Shown: piece after piece, positions 1-7,770 of the stretch
Position numbering within the stretch: position 1 is the first letter of the stretch
Layout: every line of letters begins with the position of its first letter
Translations under genes and position numbers: made by a program
Virus record (IMG/VR): IMGVR_UViG_3300022752_000241
Span: 1-32,815 of that record
Source: a virus
Reading direction: 5' to 3' (one strand)
Length of the DNA stretch: 32,815 nucleotides
Notes under the pieces: generated by a model
Told to the model about the DNA's origin: nothing
Databases searched by the model: none
The model's input: the letters and a program-made list of their open reading frames with translations, nothing else

Positions 1-1
1 T

Positions 2-2173
2 ATTCTCCAAGAAGCACAGCAATCATATGACGCATCATTGACGCGTCTAAACGAGGCTACAGTGAACAAGGACTTAGCCCAAGAAGCCTACAATCTTGCT
101 GATGCATCACTGACGAATCAAATAGCAGTCACCAACGAAGCACTCAACACTCTCAACAATGCAAGATTCCTAACAGCAGAGCAGACACAGCAACTAGAAA
201 TAGTACAGCAAGAACTAGACCAAGCACAGCAGGAACTAGATACTGCCAGCACTAATAAAGCAGAAGCACAGTCTAATTACGACAGAGTAAAGTCAGTTTC
301 AGATTTAGCAAAGAGTAATTATGACCAAGCACACCAAAGCACCACTGACTACATTGCAACTTATAACTCACTAATTGATGACTACAACATTGTTTATCAA
401 GAGTACCTAGACGCTCAAGACACAGTAAATATCACACGCACTAATCTTCAAGAAGCAACTAACCAACTCAATCAGGCTCAGTGGAATTACGACAATCTTC
501 TTATTCCAACAGAGGGGGGAGAAGCAACCGTTCAAGGATTGACCGTTAAGGTTTATAACCAAATCAACTCATCTAATCCTCAACGCTCTGATACAGCCTA
601 TAACTTATGTAAAACCACAACACTTACCAATATTCAGGCTAACTGGGGAGGTGGAGATATTTTAGGTTGTGGCGGAGACAGAGTACTAATTCATTACACA
701 GGCTACTTCACACCAAGCGAAAACATTACGTACCTAATGAACCAAGCAGACGATGGCTTTTACTTAACCTTAGACGGAGCCACCATTATTAATGACTGGC
801 GACTAAAAGGCTGCGGAGGTGGTTGGTACCCAGTAAACCTACAAGCAGGTAGAACTTACGCTCTAGACGCTTGGTTCTATGAGTGGGGTGGAGGTGCTTG
901 CTCTACCCTTTACTACCAATCAAACAACAATTGGGGAGTAACACCAGCGTCTTGGTATTCACAAAATCAGCCAGCACAACTTACCAATAACCCAGCCTTA
1001 CTTCCTGAATTACATAACGCACGGGTCTACTATGACGCAACCGTTCTTGCTAACCAGCAAGCAGAAGAAGACTGGCAGATTGCACAAGCAAATCAGCAAT
1101 CAGCAGCACAAGGAACCACCGATGCTTATTACCACCTAATTGGATTAGCAGAGACAGAGAATTCAATTTATTCAAACCTACAAATAGCACAAGCAGACAC
1201 AGTCGAAGCGGAAAGTAATCTAAATAGGATTATTAACGTTTATGACTTAGCACTAAGTAATAAGTCTCAGAAGCAGACAGCCTACGAAACAGCCCAAGCA
1301 GATTTGTTCTCATCACAACAAAAACTTAAGGCTAATGAAATAACTTATCAAGAGGCTACTACACAGCAAGAAACTTTGCGAACAGCGAAGGGAGTTGCTG
1401 AAAATAACTTAACTAATGCTATAAACGTTGAAGCCAGTGCTGGACTAGATAAAACCAATAAGTCAGTCATCTTAACTCAATCACAATCAGAAGAAGCAAC
1501 CGCTTCTCAAAACTTAACCAAAGCAGAAGCAAACTTACAGACGTCTGAAGAAGCGGAATCTGTAGCATTAGGAATTAAGTTACAGAGAGAGGAAGCCCTC
1601 TCATCCTCTCAACAAACACTAGATACATCTTTCCAATCTGCCACAAACGCTTCAAATATATCTCTTACTGACGTCGAGGAAATCCTAAACACCCCTGCTC
1701 CTGAACCTGAACCAGAACCAGAACCAGAACCTGAACCAGAGGGTTCAGCAGAGATTCCTGCCGTTATTGAGAACCTTATGGACGTCGACCTAGAAGCAGT
1801 AGACCCTACCGAACTAACCAAAGCACAAGCAGAGCAACTTGTAGAGGCAGCCCTCGTAGCCTTTGAGACAGCCGAAGAAGGCTCTGCCGAGTACGAACAG
1901 GCTCTTGACGCACTTGCACTTGCAGCCCAGCAGGACGACATTGTTGTTGATGAAGCCCTAGCAGCCATCCCAGGTGTTGGACAGGCAGCCCAAGCAGCAG
2001 TAGCGGTTTTGAACGCTATTGGAAACTTAGGTGCTGACATCTCGCCAAAGAAACGTAAAGAGGCTCAGAACCTCGTTGTAACCACTCTTGTTGTTGGGCA
2101 GATTGCTCAGGCAGCAGCCCTAGCAACTGCTTCTTCAAGCAGTTCATCTAATCGAACATTTAGGAGAAAATAA
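2..2173 (+). CDS. Coiled-coil virion protein with PA14-like domain (5' partial)
   Basis: The frame is open from the first bases of the window, so the true start lies upstream; a TTG at 38 is only an internal codon. The visible product is over 720 residues. Long Ala/Gln/Glu-rich helical stretches with heptad character (about 2-500 and 1020-1680) flank a compact aromatic and glycine-rich domain at about 530-965, with four cysteines, a DDGF motif and a GGW pattern, resembling PA14/GLEYA carbohydrate-binding domains. A Pro-Glu repeat linker (about 1695-1740) precedes an Ala-rich C-terminus ending in a serine run and basic residues. It is probably a fibre or other virion surface protein whose PA14-like part contacts glycans; that role is inferred from domain type and from the lysis genes that follow. 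The stop overlaps the next start (TAATG). Confidence 0.75.
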   Translation: MLQEAQQSYDASLTRLNEATVNKDLAQEAYNLADASLTNQIAVTNEALNTLNNARFLTAEQTQQLEIVQQELDQAQQELDTASTNKAEAQSNYDRVKSVSDLAKSNYDQAHQSTTDYIATYNSLIDDYNIVYQEYLDAQDTVNITRTNLQEATNQLNQAQWNYDNLLIPTEGGEATVQGLTVKVYNQINSSNPQRSDTAYNLCKTTTLTNIQANWGGGDILGCGGDRVLIHYTGYFTPSENITYLMNQADDGFYLTLDGATIINDWRLKGCGGGWYPVNLQAGRTYALDAWFYEWGGGACSTLYYQSNNNWGVTPASWYSQNQPAQLTNNPALLPELHNARVYYDATVLANQQAEEDWQIAQANQQSAAQGTTDAYYHLIGLAETENSIYSNLQIAQADTVEAESNLNRIINVYDLALSNKSQKQTAYETAQADLFSSQQKLKANEITYQEATTQQETLRTAKGVAENNLTNAINVEASAGLDKTNKSVILTQSQSEEATASQNLTKAEANLQTSEEAESVALGIKLQREEALSSSQQTLDTSFQSATNASNISLTDVEEILNTPAPEPEPEPEPEPEPEGSAEIPAVIENLMDVDLEAVDPTELTKAQAEQLVEAALVAFETAEEGSAEYEQALDALALAAQQDDIVVDEALAAIPGVGQAAQAAVAVLNAIGNLGADISPKKRKEAQNLVVTTLVVGQIAQAAALATASSSSSSNRTFRRK

Positions 2174-2469
2174 TGAAACTATTCGGAAACGTAATACTAA
2201 GAGTTGTAGCCACATTTGTTGCATCTGCACTAGGCGTAATTGGTGCTGGCTCTGTTGCTGGCTCAGTAAGCGGCGTTGATATTCCAATCTGGTTCAGTGC
2301 GATTATGGGTGGAATTATGGCAGTTGCCAAGGTTGTTGAACTTCTATCTCTAGCGTTCCTAGAAGATGGAAAACTTAGCCGAGACGAAATCAACGCTGCT
2401 TTCCGCCAGACTACCAAAATCAAAGACATTGACGAAACCACTTCAACAAGCAAGAAAGAGAAAGAATAA
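2173..2469 (+). CDS. Small membrane protein, holin candidate (DGKL-DEIN family)
   Basis: A 98-residue protein. Residues about 5-32 and 38-62 form two hydrophobic segments, followed by the motif EDGKLSRDEINAAF and a charged Lys/Glu tail. Size, membrane topology and position upstream of an endolysin gene fit a holin or holin-like protein, but no family was recognised with certainty. The DGKL..DEI stretch looks like the second half of an EF-hand loop, though the usual acidic residues at loop positions 1 and 3 are missing. The gene at 11112-11381 encodes a clear paralogue with the same layout. The start overlaps the previous stop as TAATG and is preceded by AGGAG, implying translational coupling. 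Confidence 0.7.
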   Translation: MKLFGNVILRVVATFVASALGVIGAGSVAGSVSGVDIPIWFSAIMGGIMAVAKVVELLSLAFLEDGKLSRDEINAAFRQTTKIKDIDETTSTSKKEKE

Positions 2470-2663
2470 TGAAGAAAATAACAAAGTTCCTAGGGGAACT
2501 CTTCAAAGACTTACTCGACCAAGCGTGGACTCTACTAGGTCTAGCGTTGGGTTGGGTGCTTCTAGAAGGCTCTGCACGAGACATTGTAGGTAAGTTGATT
2601 GGAATCACCCTACTTATCTGGATTCTGACCTTCCCTATCCGTCGTGAAAAAGACGACGAATAA
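2469..2663 (+). CDS. Small membrane protein, possible second holin
   Basis: A 64-residue protein with an amphipathic N-terminus, hydrophobic stretches at about residues 20-33 and 42-56, and a very charged C-terminal end (RREKDDE). It starts inside the stop codon of the previous gene (TAATG), so the two membrane proteins are probably made together. Paired small membrane proteins before an endolysin are common in phage lysis cassettes (holin with antiholin, or two-component holin). The family was not recognised, and the role rests on context only. Confidence 0.6.
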   Translation: MKKITKFLGELFKDLLDQAWTLLGLALGWVLLEGSARDIVGKLIGITLLIWILTFPIRREKDDE

Positions 2664-2683
2664 TCAGCAATTCGCAGAAGTCT

Positions 2684-2689
2684 TACAAT
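2684..2689 (+). promoter_or_regulatory. -10 box TACAAT for leaderless transcript
   Basis: TACAAT occupies -12 to -7 relative to the ATG at 2696, so the predicted transcription start is the A of the ATG. No Shine-Dalgarno sequence precedes the gene, which agrees with a leaderless mRNA. A convincing -35 box is not visible. Confidence 0.5.
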
Positions 2690-2695
2690 AAAACT

Positions 2696-3910
2696 ATGAC
2701 TAATTTGAATCCCGAAGAACGCGACCTCGCTAATGCGTTACTCATACTCGCTCAGAAGTATGGAAAGTTTAATGAAGACGAGACTGGCATTTGGGCTGGC
2801 TATGAGTCTGCTCAAGCAAACGAGGTTGCTGCCATTGGCGTAAAGTGCTCTAACTGTGTTCTATATAGAGGTGGCTCTGAGTGTGCAGTTATTGACTTTG
2901 AAGTTGAACCAGATGGTAAGTGTCGATTCGCTGTTATTCCAGATGGCGTAGTTATGTCTAACCCAATTCAAATACCAGAAGATGACTTGGAGTTCTCTAA
3001 CGACAGTCCTTGCTGGGATGGCTACAAGCAAGTTGGTATGAAAGAAAAGAACGGAAAGATGGTTCCTAACTGCGTTCCAGAGAACGAAGCGTCAGCAATT
3101 AGTGCTACAGCAGGTTCTAAACCAGCACCTAAGAAAGACCAAATCAAAGGTTCTGACAAAAATAAAAAGGGTTCTGCATCAGATGGTAAGGGTGTAACTT
3201 TTACAGCAGAGATTACTAAGGCTCTCGAGAAGAAGGTCGCTGACCACAACGCTAAGGCAAAGAATGGTCGCAAGGTTACGCTAGCAAAACTTAAGGCTGT
3301 CTATCGTCGTGGAGCAGGTGCTTTCTCTTCATCACACCGTCCAGACCAAAACAGAAACTCTTGGGCTATGGCTCGTGTTAATGCGTTCCTTAAGTTAGTA
3401 CGCTCTGGTAAACCTAACAATCCTAAGTACGTTCAAGACAATGACCTACTTCCTAAACTTCACCCACGTCACACCGAGGCTTCAACTCTAAACCCACTAC
3501 TTGCGTCTATGGTTTTTGCTTTGGATGATAACTCTTGTCCACCAGCAACTCAGGATATTGCCATCAACCTTGCTAACAGAGAGAAGGCAATTGAAGACGC
3601 AGGGTACGGACCGCTAAACCCTAAAGAACCAAATCAAGAGTTTTGGCAGGAGAAGGCACAGCGTTGGAACGTTTCTCCAGTTGAAGCAAAGAAGAGCGTG
3701 TGTGGAAATTGCGTAATGTTTATTCGCACACCAAAGATGTTGGACTGTATTGAAGGTGGCATTGCTGCTGGAGATTCTGGTCAGCAAAACGCATGGGACG
3801 CTATTGACACAGCAGAACTAGGATACTGCGAAGCATTTGATTTCAAGTGTGCTGCATCTAGAACTTGTTCTGCGTGGGTCGTTGGCGGACCAATCACAGA
3901 AGAAAACTAA
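2696..3910 (+). CDS. Cysteine-cluster phage protein (virion or maturation related)
   Basis: 404 residues. Near the N-terminus is a four-cysteine group (CSNC, then two single Cys before residue 78), followed by a segment containing SPCWDGYKQVGMK and VPNCVP. A lysine-rich linker leads to a central domain with the words YRRGAGAFSSSHRP and ARVNAFLKLVRSGKP. The C-terminal region has a second group: CGNC, a single Cys, then GYC and FKCAASRTC. Such modules occur in phage structural or head-maturation proteins as I recall them, but I cannot name a family. The C-x2-C spacing with two later cysteines recalls high-potential iron-sulfur proteins; zinc is the alternative. The start is chosen for the leaderless -10 box just upstream. 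Confidence 0.6.
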   Translation: MTNLNPEERDLANALLILAQKYGKFNEDETGIWAGYESAQANEVAAIGVKCSNCVLYRGGSECAVIDFEVEPDGKCRFAVIPDGVVMSNPIQIPEDDLEFSNDSPCWDGYKQVGMKEKNGKMVPNCVPENEASAISATAGSKPAPKKDQIKGSDKNKKGSASDGKGVTFTAEITKALEKKVADHNAKAKNGRKVTLAKLKAVYRRGAGAFSSSHRPDQNRNSWAMARVNAFLKLVRSGKPNNPKYVQDNDLLPKLHPRHTEASTLNPLLASMVFALDDNSCPPATQDIAINLANREKAIEDAGYGPLNPKEPNQEFWQEKAQRWNVSPVEAKKSVCGNCVMFIRTPKMLDCIEGGIAAGDSGQQNAWDAIDTAELGYCEAFDFKCAASRTCSAWVVGGPITEEN

Positions 3911-3934
3911 TCAACTAACTAAGGAAAAACATTT

Positions 3935-4432
3935 ATGTCAGAAAAAACTGTAGTTTACATTGAGCCATTCCCAAAGAACAAGCGTGGAGATGGATTCAAG
4001 AACTTTGCTTCATACCGTACTAACCCACACCGTGGCGTTGACTGGTCAGTTGCTGGCGGTCTCAAGATTAAGGCAATTACTTCAGGAACAGTTATGGAAG
4101 TTGGCGAGACTAAGGTCTTGGGTAACTACCTAATCCAGTCTACTTATGACGGTCACTTTATTCTTTACGCACACTTCCAAGTTCCATCAACTCTAAAGCA
4201 GGGTGACAAGGTTGAGGCTGGAAAGACAGTTGTTGGTCTAGTTGGAACAACAGGTACAGCCTCTACTGGAAACCACCTACACGTTACTTACGGTGTTAAG
4301 AAGAACCTTATCACCGCTGGTATCGAGGACTTGCGTGACCTGTTTGCAGTACTTGACGCAGCACCTAAGAAGTCTGTTGTATCTAAGGTTGCGTCAGCAG
4401 TCAAGAAGGTAGTTCCTACCAAAAAGGCATAA
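3935..4432 (+). CDS. M23 (LytM-type) peptidase, endolysin
   Basis: A 165-residue protein that would cleave peptide cross-bridges of the cell wall. The zinc ligands of the peptidase M23 family are visible: HRGVDW at about residues 32-37 (H and D ligands) and HLHV at about 112-115, with the usual G-x-V and GNYL strands between them. The last 25 residues are Lys/Ala/Val-rich, perhaps a wall-binding or membrane-interacting tail. There is no signal peptide, so it would need holin help, consistent with the two membrane-protein genes upstream. AAGGA precedes the ATG. A strong terminator follows, ending this transcription unit. The alternative is a tail-associated wall hydrolase used at entry. Confidence 0.85.
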   Translation: MSEKTVVYIEPFPKNKRGDGFKNFASYRTNPHRGVDWSVAGGLKIKAITSGTVMEVGETKVLGNYLIQSTYDGHFILYAHFQVPSTLKQGDKVEAGKTVVGLVGTTGTASTGNHLHVTYGVKKNLITAGIEDLRDLFAVLDAAPKKSVVSKVASAVKKVVPTKKA

Positions 4433-4452
4433 CTATTCCCAAAAGGATAAAA

Positions 4453-4491
4453 GAAACCCCCCAGTCTGGAGCAATTAGACTAGGGGGTTTC
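4453..4491. terminator. Bidirectional intrinsic terminator
   Basis: An imperfect palindrome pairs GAAACCCCC and AGTCT with AGACT and GGGGGTTTC around a 9-nt loop. A-rich and T-rich flanks let it work on both strands, ending the + strand lysis unit. Confidence 0.8.
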
Positions 4492-4521
4492 ATCATTTCG
4501 ACAGAAAGGAAGGAAATGACA

Positions 4522-4555
4522 TTCACGAAATAAAATGAAAGGAAAATTTCGTGAA
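4522..4555. repeat. 10-bp inverted repeat, operator candidate
   Basis: TTCACGAAAT (4522-4531) and ATTTCGTGAA (4546-4555) are a perfect inverted repeat with a 14-bp spacer. A further ATTTCG and TTTTCGTG lie at about 4573-4590. It sits in the gap between the terminator and the convergent gene at 4597, where no convincing gene is seen. It could be a repressor site, an origin-type iteron or an RNA hairpin. Confidence 0.45.
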
Positions 4556-4596
4556 CAAAAAAATGCTAGCACATAATTTCGTTTTCGTGCAACTTT

Positions 4597-4944
4597 TTAA
4601 ATGGTTTCTTCCAGCAGATATTTCACTAAGTCTGGGTTGTCCCTAAGTAGTAGAAGCAGTGCTTCTTCATAAATTCCAATAAAGTAGTGCTCCCAAACAG
4701 TAAAGTCGTCACTCTTCTTTGGCTTAACAGATGTATCAAACACCATACTCAAAGCGTGAAGCATCTCGTGCAAAACTACAGTTTTTTGTCTGGTTGGCTT
4801 TAATGAACTGTCAACAACAATCAAGTTCTCGGTATCTAGCGTGTAACCCATAGTGCTGTCATTAAGCATTCCGTCATTATTTCTGGTACGCAGGACTATC
4901 TCAAAGACCTGTGTCCCTATCTTGACTTTGCTCGGTGGGTTCAT
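4597..4944 (-). CDS. HExxH zinc metallopeptidase-like protein
   Basis: 115 residues. The centre reads VVLHEMLHAL, an HExxH zinc-binding helix, and a downstream acidic stretch (WEHYFIGIYEE) could give the third ligand. Small proteins of this kind occur in phages, often annotated as putative proteases or ImmA/IrrE-like, but the substrate cannot be read. The N-terminal half looks like a short beta domain. It runs away from the methyltransferase gene and has its own leaderless-type promoter, so it may be expressed separately from its neighbours. Confidence 0.65.
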   Translation of the reverse strand: MNPPSKVKIGTQVFEIVLRTRNNDGMLNDSTMGYTLDTENLIVVDSSLKPTRQKTVVLHEMLHALSMVFDTSVKPKKSDDFTVWEHYFIGIYEEALLLLLRDNPDLVKYLLEETI

Positions 4945-4950
4945 AGTTCT

Positions 4951-4956
4951 ATCATA
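4951..4956 (-). promoter_or_regulatory. -10 box TATGAT for leaderless transcript
   Basis: On the minus strand TATGAT ends six bases before the ATG at 4944, placing the transcription start on the start codon. No Shine-Dalgarno sequence is present. The -35 region is weak. Confidence 0.55.
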
Positions 4957-4966
4957 ACACTATAAC

Positions 4967-5992
4967 TTAGACCTTTTTAAAGACCAGTACTGGCTCATAT
5001 TTGTAGCCACCTTTAGTTATAGAAGATAAAGATAGTTTCAAATTGTCAACATACTCAAAACCCTCTTCAGTAGCGATAGTTATTGTGTCGACTACTAGGT
5101 TCTTATGCGATTTAACATTAGCCACGTTCAGAACCATATACTTATCTTTCTTTAGAGCAACATAAGCATTACGGATTGTAGAGCGTAAGAATCCCTCATT
5201 CCAAGATTCAACAGAATTAAACTTCACATAACTTTGCGTATTTTCATTAGAGTACTTCTCTGTATCAAAGTAAGGCGGAGAGGTGAAAGCAAAGTCAATT
5301 GATTCTGGCTCAAGGAAAGTAATCTCGCTACCTTGCATACGCAACTCAATAAAAGTATTACTGCCAATAGCAAAGTCTGTAGCCATCTCAAGTAGCCCAT
5401 GCATAGTATCTGCTGCAGGGTCAGTTCCGATATAAGTAGCAACGTTTCGAGCAATCATTGCACCAAGAAGTCTGCCACCATAACCACAACTCATATCCCA
5501 AACAACAGCGTCTTCGCCAGCGTACTTACGATAGATTGCAGCCGCAGCAGTAGGTCTAAAGTTTGAAACAGATTGTGTACCAGAATAACTTCTCAATGCT
5601 TTACGAATACCAGCGTCCGAGATAAAGTCTCCACGCACCATACGTCGACGAATTGCTTTCATAAAAAGAACGTCGTCAGAATAGACTTCAAGCGGAGTAC
5701 GCATCGCTCCAACTTTTACATCCCACGAGTGGTGCATATAACTCCACGCTAAAGCAAGTCCGTGCATTGTCTGACGAATTACGTCGCCGTCAATTACTTT
5801 ATCTCCTTCACGCATAAAGTAGTCGAGGAGTTTGTCATACTCTTTACGTCGCTCTTCTTCTGTCAAGTTATAGACAGGGAAACCTTTTGCTCTGTAGTAA
5901 TCAAACACCACTTGAGCAAATTCTTGCTTACCTTCTTCGTTTAAACTCTCCCAAACAGATTTAGATACTGGCTTACTAAAATCAATTTTCAT
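4967..5992 (-). CDS. Orphan DNA methyltransferase (SPPY type)
   Basis: 341 residues. The SAM-binding motif I reads DMSCGYGGR at about residue 167 and the catalytic motif IV reads TSPPYF at about residue 237, which fits an amino-methyltransferase modifying N6-adenine or N4-cytosine. The N-terminal 160 residues are helical and may recognise DNA. No restriction endonuclease lies nearby, so a protective role against host restriction is likely. Its start codon overlaps the end of the upstream kinase gene by 11 bp, so the two are co-transcribed. Confidence 0.75.
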   Translation of the reverse strand: MKIDFSKPVSKSVWESLNEEGKQEFAQVVFDYYRAKGFPVYNLTEEERRKEYDKLLDYFMREGDKVIDGDVIRQTMHGLALAWSYMHHSWDVKVGAMRTPLEVYSDDVLFMKAIRRRMVRGDFISDAGIRKALRSYSGTQSVSNFRPTAAAAIYRKYAGEDAVVWDMSCGYGGRLLGAMIARNVATYIGTDPAADTMHGLLEMATDFAIGSNTFIELRMQGSEITFLEPESIDFAFTSPPYFDTEKYSNENTQSYVKFNSVESWNEGFLRSTIRNAYVALKKDKYMVLNVANVKSHKNLVVDTITIATEEGFEYVDNLKLSLSSITKGGYKYEPVLVFKKV

Positions 5993-6953
5993 CAGTTAAC
6001 TTTAAGTAGCCCATCATTAGGTCTGTCAGATTGTAGAGTTCACGAACGTCTAGATTGTTTGTTATCACAGAGTCATACTCGTAATCATCCATAGCAGTTT
6101 CAGACGTGTGGCTATTCGCAGCCCCAACACCATCTCTAACAACTCTAACTACTTTGCCACCCAACTTACGAATAGCATCAGCCTCATTAGGATAACGGAC
6201 GTCGGCGATAACAACTTTTGAACCGTCAGGAATGTTATGCAAGGCATAGTTGACCCAGAAGTCTTCATCAAACATCTGGCGACCAACTTCTGTGCCAAAG
6301 CGTTGTAGCAATCCACGAATGTCTGGGCTACGCTCTTTTAACTCTTCCCAACCATATACGTCGACGCCAACACGAAGGTTGTTAGTCGAGAAGTGAGTTG
6401 GTGGAATTCTCTTATCTACGACCGCCGAATTGTTTATGGTAATTTTTGGATTCAGTCTGTACATTGCTTCTTTCATAGGAGCAGCGAAAGATGCCTTCTC
6501 ATAGCCATACTTACTTACTAGGTAATCAGCAACAGTATCTTTACCACTTCTAGCCCAGCCAGCAATACCAAGCACACTCACTCTTGGAATAAGTTTTCCG
6601 TCCTTGAGCGTGTAGATTGGCATCCCTAATGCTTCCGCGACTTGAACTTCGAGCGAAGCACCTTTACTGCTCTTCCAATTTGGCAGTACACATACAGCAT
6701 CGGATAAACAAAGATTAGATAAATCACGCCGCATATAAGAAGACCAAGTAGCCCCAGAAAGACTAGCGGAAATTGCATTTTGCGTGGCAGTTTTGACATC
6801 AGCACCATCATTCTTGGCTGGGTTGAGCGTCTCATATCCTAGTTCCTTTAATTTCTCTTCGGTCTCAAAAAATAGTGGAAAGTTGAAGTCTTCTATCCCT
6901 GTCATAGGACCTGCAATGTAAATCTTCAATTTAGCATCCAAGTTTTTCTGCAT
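5982..6953 (-). CDS. DUF4406 - deoxynucleoside monophosphate kinase fusion
   Basis: 323 residues with two domains. Residues 1-120 carry IYIAGPMTG, FNFP, YMRRDL and a final GASLE..VA..LG, as in DUF4406 / nucleoside 2-deoxyribosyltransferase-like proteins. Residues about 127-323 form a phage dNMP kinase with P-loop GWARSGKDT, FAAPMKEA and a VIADVRYPNEA strand. The product would phosphorylate dNMPs toward dNTPs; the first domain may act on deoxynucleotides or their bases. The start at 6953 is preferred over an upstream ATG at 6971 because GGGGGAAG precedes it. It overlaps the next upstream gene by 23 bp and leads into the methyltransferase gene, suggesting a nucleotide/DNA-modification operon. 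Confidence 0.8.
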   Translation of the reverse strand: MQKNLDAKLKIYIAGPMTGIEDFNFPLFFETEEKLKELGYETLNPAKNDGADVKTATQNAISASLSGATWSSYMRRDLSNLCLSDAVCVLPNWKSSKGASLEVQVAEALGMPIYTLKDGKLIPRVSVLGIAGWARSGKDTVADYLVSKYGYEKASFAAPMKEAMYRLNPKITINNSAVVDKRIPPTHFSTNNLRVGVDVYGWEELKERSPDIRGLLQRFGTEVGRQMFDEDFWVNYALHNIPDGSKVVIADVRYPNEADAIRKLGGKVVRVVRDGVGAANSHTSETAMDDYEYDSVITNNLDVRELYNLTDLMMGYLKLTDEN

Positions 6954-7128
6954 ACGCTTCCCCCATCTCATTCCAAATTCTCATGCACTCTTTTGTCATT
7001 TGTCCTTCCATAGGGACGTCGACCTCATTCGATTTAAGCATGAAGTAGCCATAAATCAAAGAAGCAATCATTGCACCAACAATCAACGCAAACGCAATAA
7101 TCTCTTTCTTAGTTATCTTCTCGTTCAC
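6931..7128 (-). CDS. Small single-pass membrane protein
   Basis: 65 residues: a lysine-rich start, one hydrophobic helix at about residues 11-30, then an acidic C-terminal part with cysteines at 49 and 65. It overlaps both neighbours (20 bp upstream, 23 bp downstream), typical of a tightly packed phage operon. Function is unknown. Confidence 0.55.
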   Translation of the reverse strand: MNEKITKKEIIAFALIVGAMIASLIYGYFMLKSNEVDVPMEGQMTKECMRIWNEMGEAYAEKLGC

Positions 7129-7345
7129 TACTCTCTCCCTTTAATATTGCCATAGCAGCCTGATAGCCTCTATCCCATTCAGGATTCTCTTCGCCGCCTT
7201 CATATTTAGTAGACCATTGAGTCAACTCAAAGAAGGATTCAACCCTCTTGATTAGGCGTTCACGCTCTGCAAGTTCTCCTTGCTGGAACCAGTGCTTTCT
7301 AACAACCATTAGTTTTGCTTTTTCGATTTTATTTCTTTTTTTCAT
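7109..7345 (-). CDS. Small hypothetical helical protein
   Basis: 78 residues, basic at the N-terminus (MKKRNKIEK) and otherwise charged and helical, ending in an acidic tail. The motif EWDRGYQAAMAIL near the C-terminus resembles short helices seen in many actinophage hypothetical proteins. AAAGGAAAG lies just before the ATG. It overlaps the following gene by 20 bp. No function is assigned. Confidence 0.55.
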   Translation of the reverse strand: MKKRNKIEKAKLMVVRKHWFQQGELAERERLIKRVESFFELTQWSTKYEGGEENPEWDRGYQAAMAILKGESSEREDN

Positions 7346-7552
7346 TTATCTTTCCTTTTTGTTATTTGTAATCAAAGAATTGACGGCAATAAGGGCGTCG
7401 ACCATTTCATGCTCATTTCTACAGCATACAGGTTCATACTCAAAAGTCACCGTAATAGTTGGACAATCTCCCCCCTTAGGGAAGGATATCTTGTCAACCT
7501 TTAGCATAGATAGCCTAGAAGGGTCTCCAGCGTTAATCTTGTTTTTGGGCAT
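7346..7552 (-). CDS. Small hypothetical protein
   Basis: 68 residues. A start at 7552 (ATG, with GAAGG just upstream) is preferred to an in-frame TTG at 7561. The middle contains TITVTFEYEPVCC, a beta strand followed by a cysteine pair, then a helix. It ends immediately before the next gene begins and overlaps the preceding 57-residue gene by 20 bp. No function is recognised. Confidence 0.5.
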   Translation of the reverse strand: MPKNKINAGDPSRLSMLKVDKISFPKGGDCPTITVTFEYEPVCCRNEHEMVDALIAVNSLITNNKKER

Positions 7553-7706
7553 TACCTTCAACCCAATCGATGGTCTTCTTTATCTTGGCGTTTTGCTTTT
7601 CAGTTGGCTGCATTCCGTATTTCACCCAAATAATTCCAGCGATGTTGAGGATAAGCACAAATGGCAATAAGCACAAATAAAGCACTATAAGGATTTGCTC
7701 AATCAT
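7533..7706 (-). CDS. 57-residue single-pass membrane protein, operon leader gene
   Basis: The frame encodes a hydrophobic segment at residues 4-28 (ILIVLYLCLLP onward), then a basic and polar tail ending in GNAQKQD. The ribosome-binding site is strong (GGAAAGGAG, five bases before ATG), which supports the gene despite its size. It is the first gene after the promoter-like repeat at 7725-7757 and so probably heads the minus-strand operon running down to 4967. Function is unknown. Confidence 0.6.
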   Translation of the reverse strand: MIEQILIVLYLCLLPFVLILNIAGIIWVKYGMQPTEKQNAKIKKTIDWVEGNAQKQD

Positions 7707-7724
7707 TTAATCTCCTTTCCTGAG

Positions 7725-7757
7725 AGTTATATAATAATGTATCATTTTTGTACAGAT
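7725..7757 (-). promoter_or_regulatory. 33-bp promoter/operator repeat, copy 1
   Basis: Read on the minus strand this is a promoter-like sequence: TGTACA as -35, 17 bases, TATAAC as -10, then the ribosome-binding site and ATG of the 57-residue gene. 31 of 33 bases match the plus-strand copy at 25017-25049 upstream of the serine recombinase. The -35 part contains an imperfect TGTAC..GTACA dyad (here ATACA), which suggests a repressor site. Confidence 0.6.
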
Positions 7758-7770
7758 AATGCCCTATAAC

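Noticed and set aside
1609-2040. 143-codon open frame on the minus strand
   Set aside because: It is the low-complexity (Ser/Gly/Ala) complement of the coiled-coil and Pro-Glu region.
4551-4646. 31-codon frame starting GTG with AAAGGA upstream
   Set aside because: It runs into the convergent metallopeptidase-like gene, uses part of the inverted repeat as its start and shows no recognisable feature.
7248-7670. 140-codon open frame on the plus strand
   Set aside because: It is antisense to three small genes with good ribosome-binding sites and is hydrophobic by chance of the complement.
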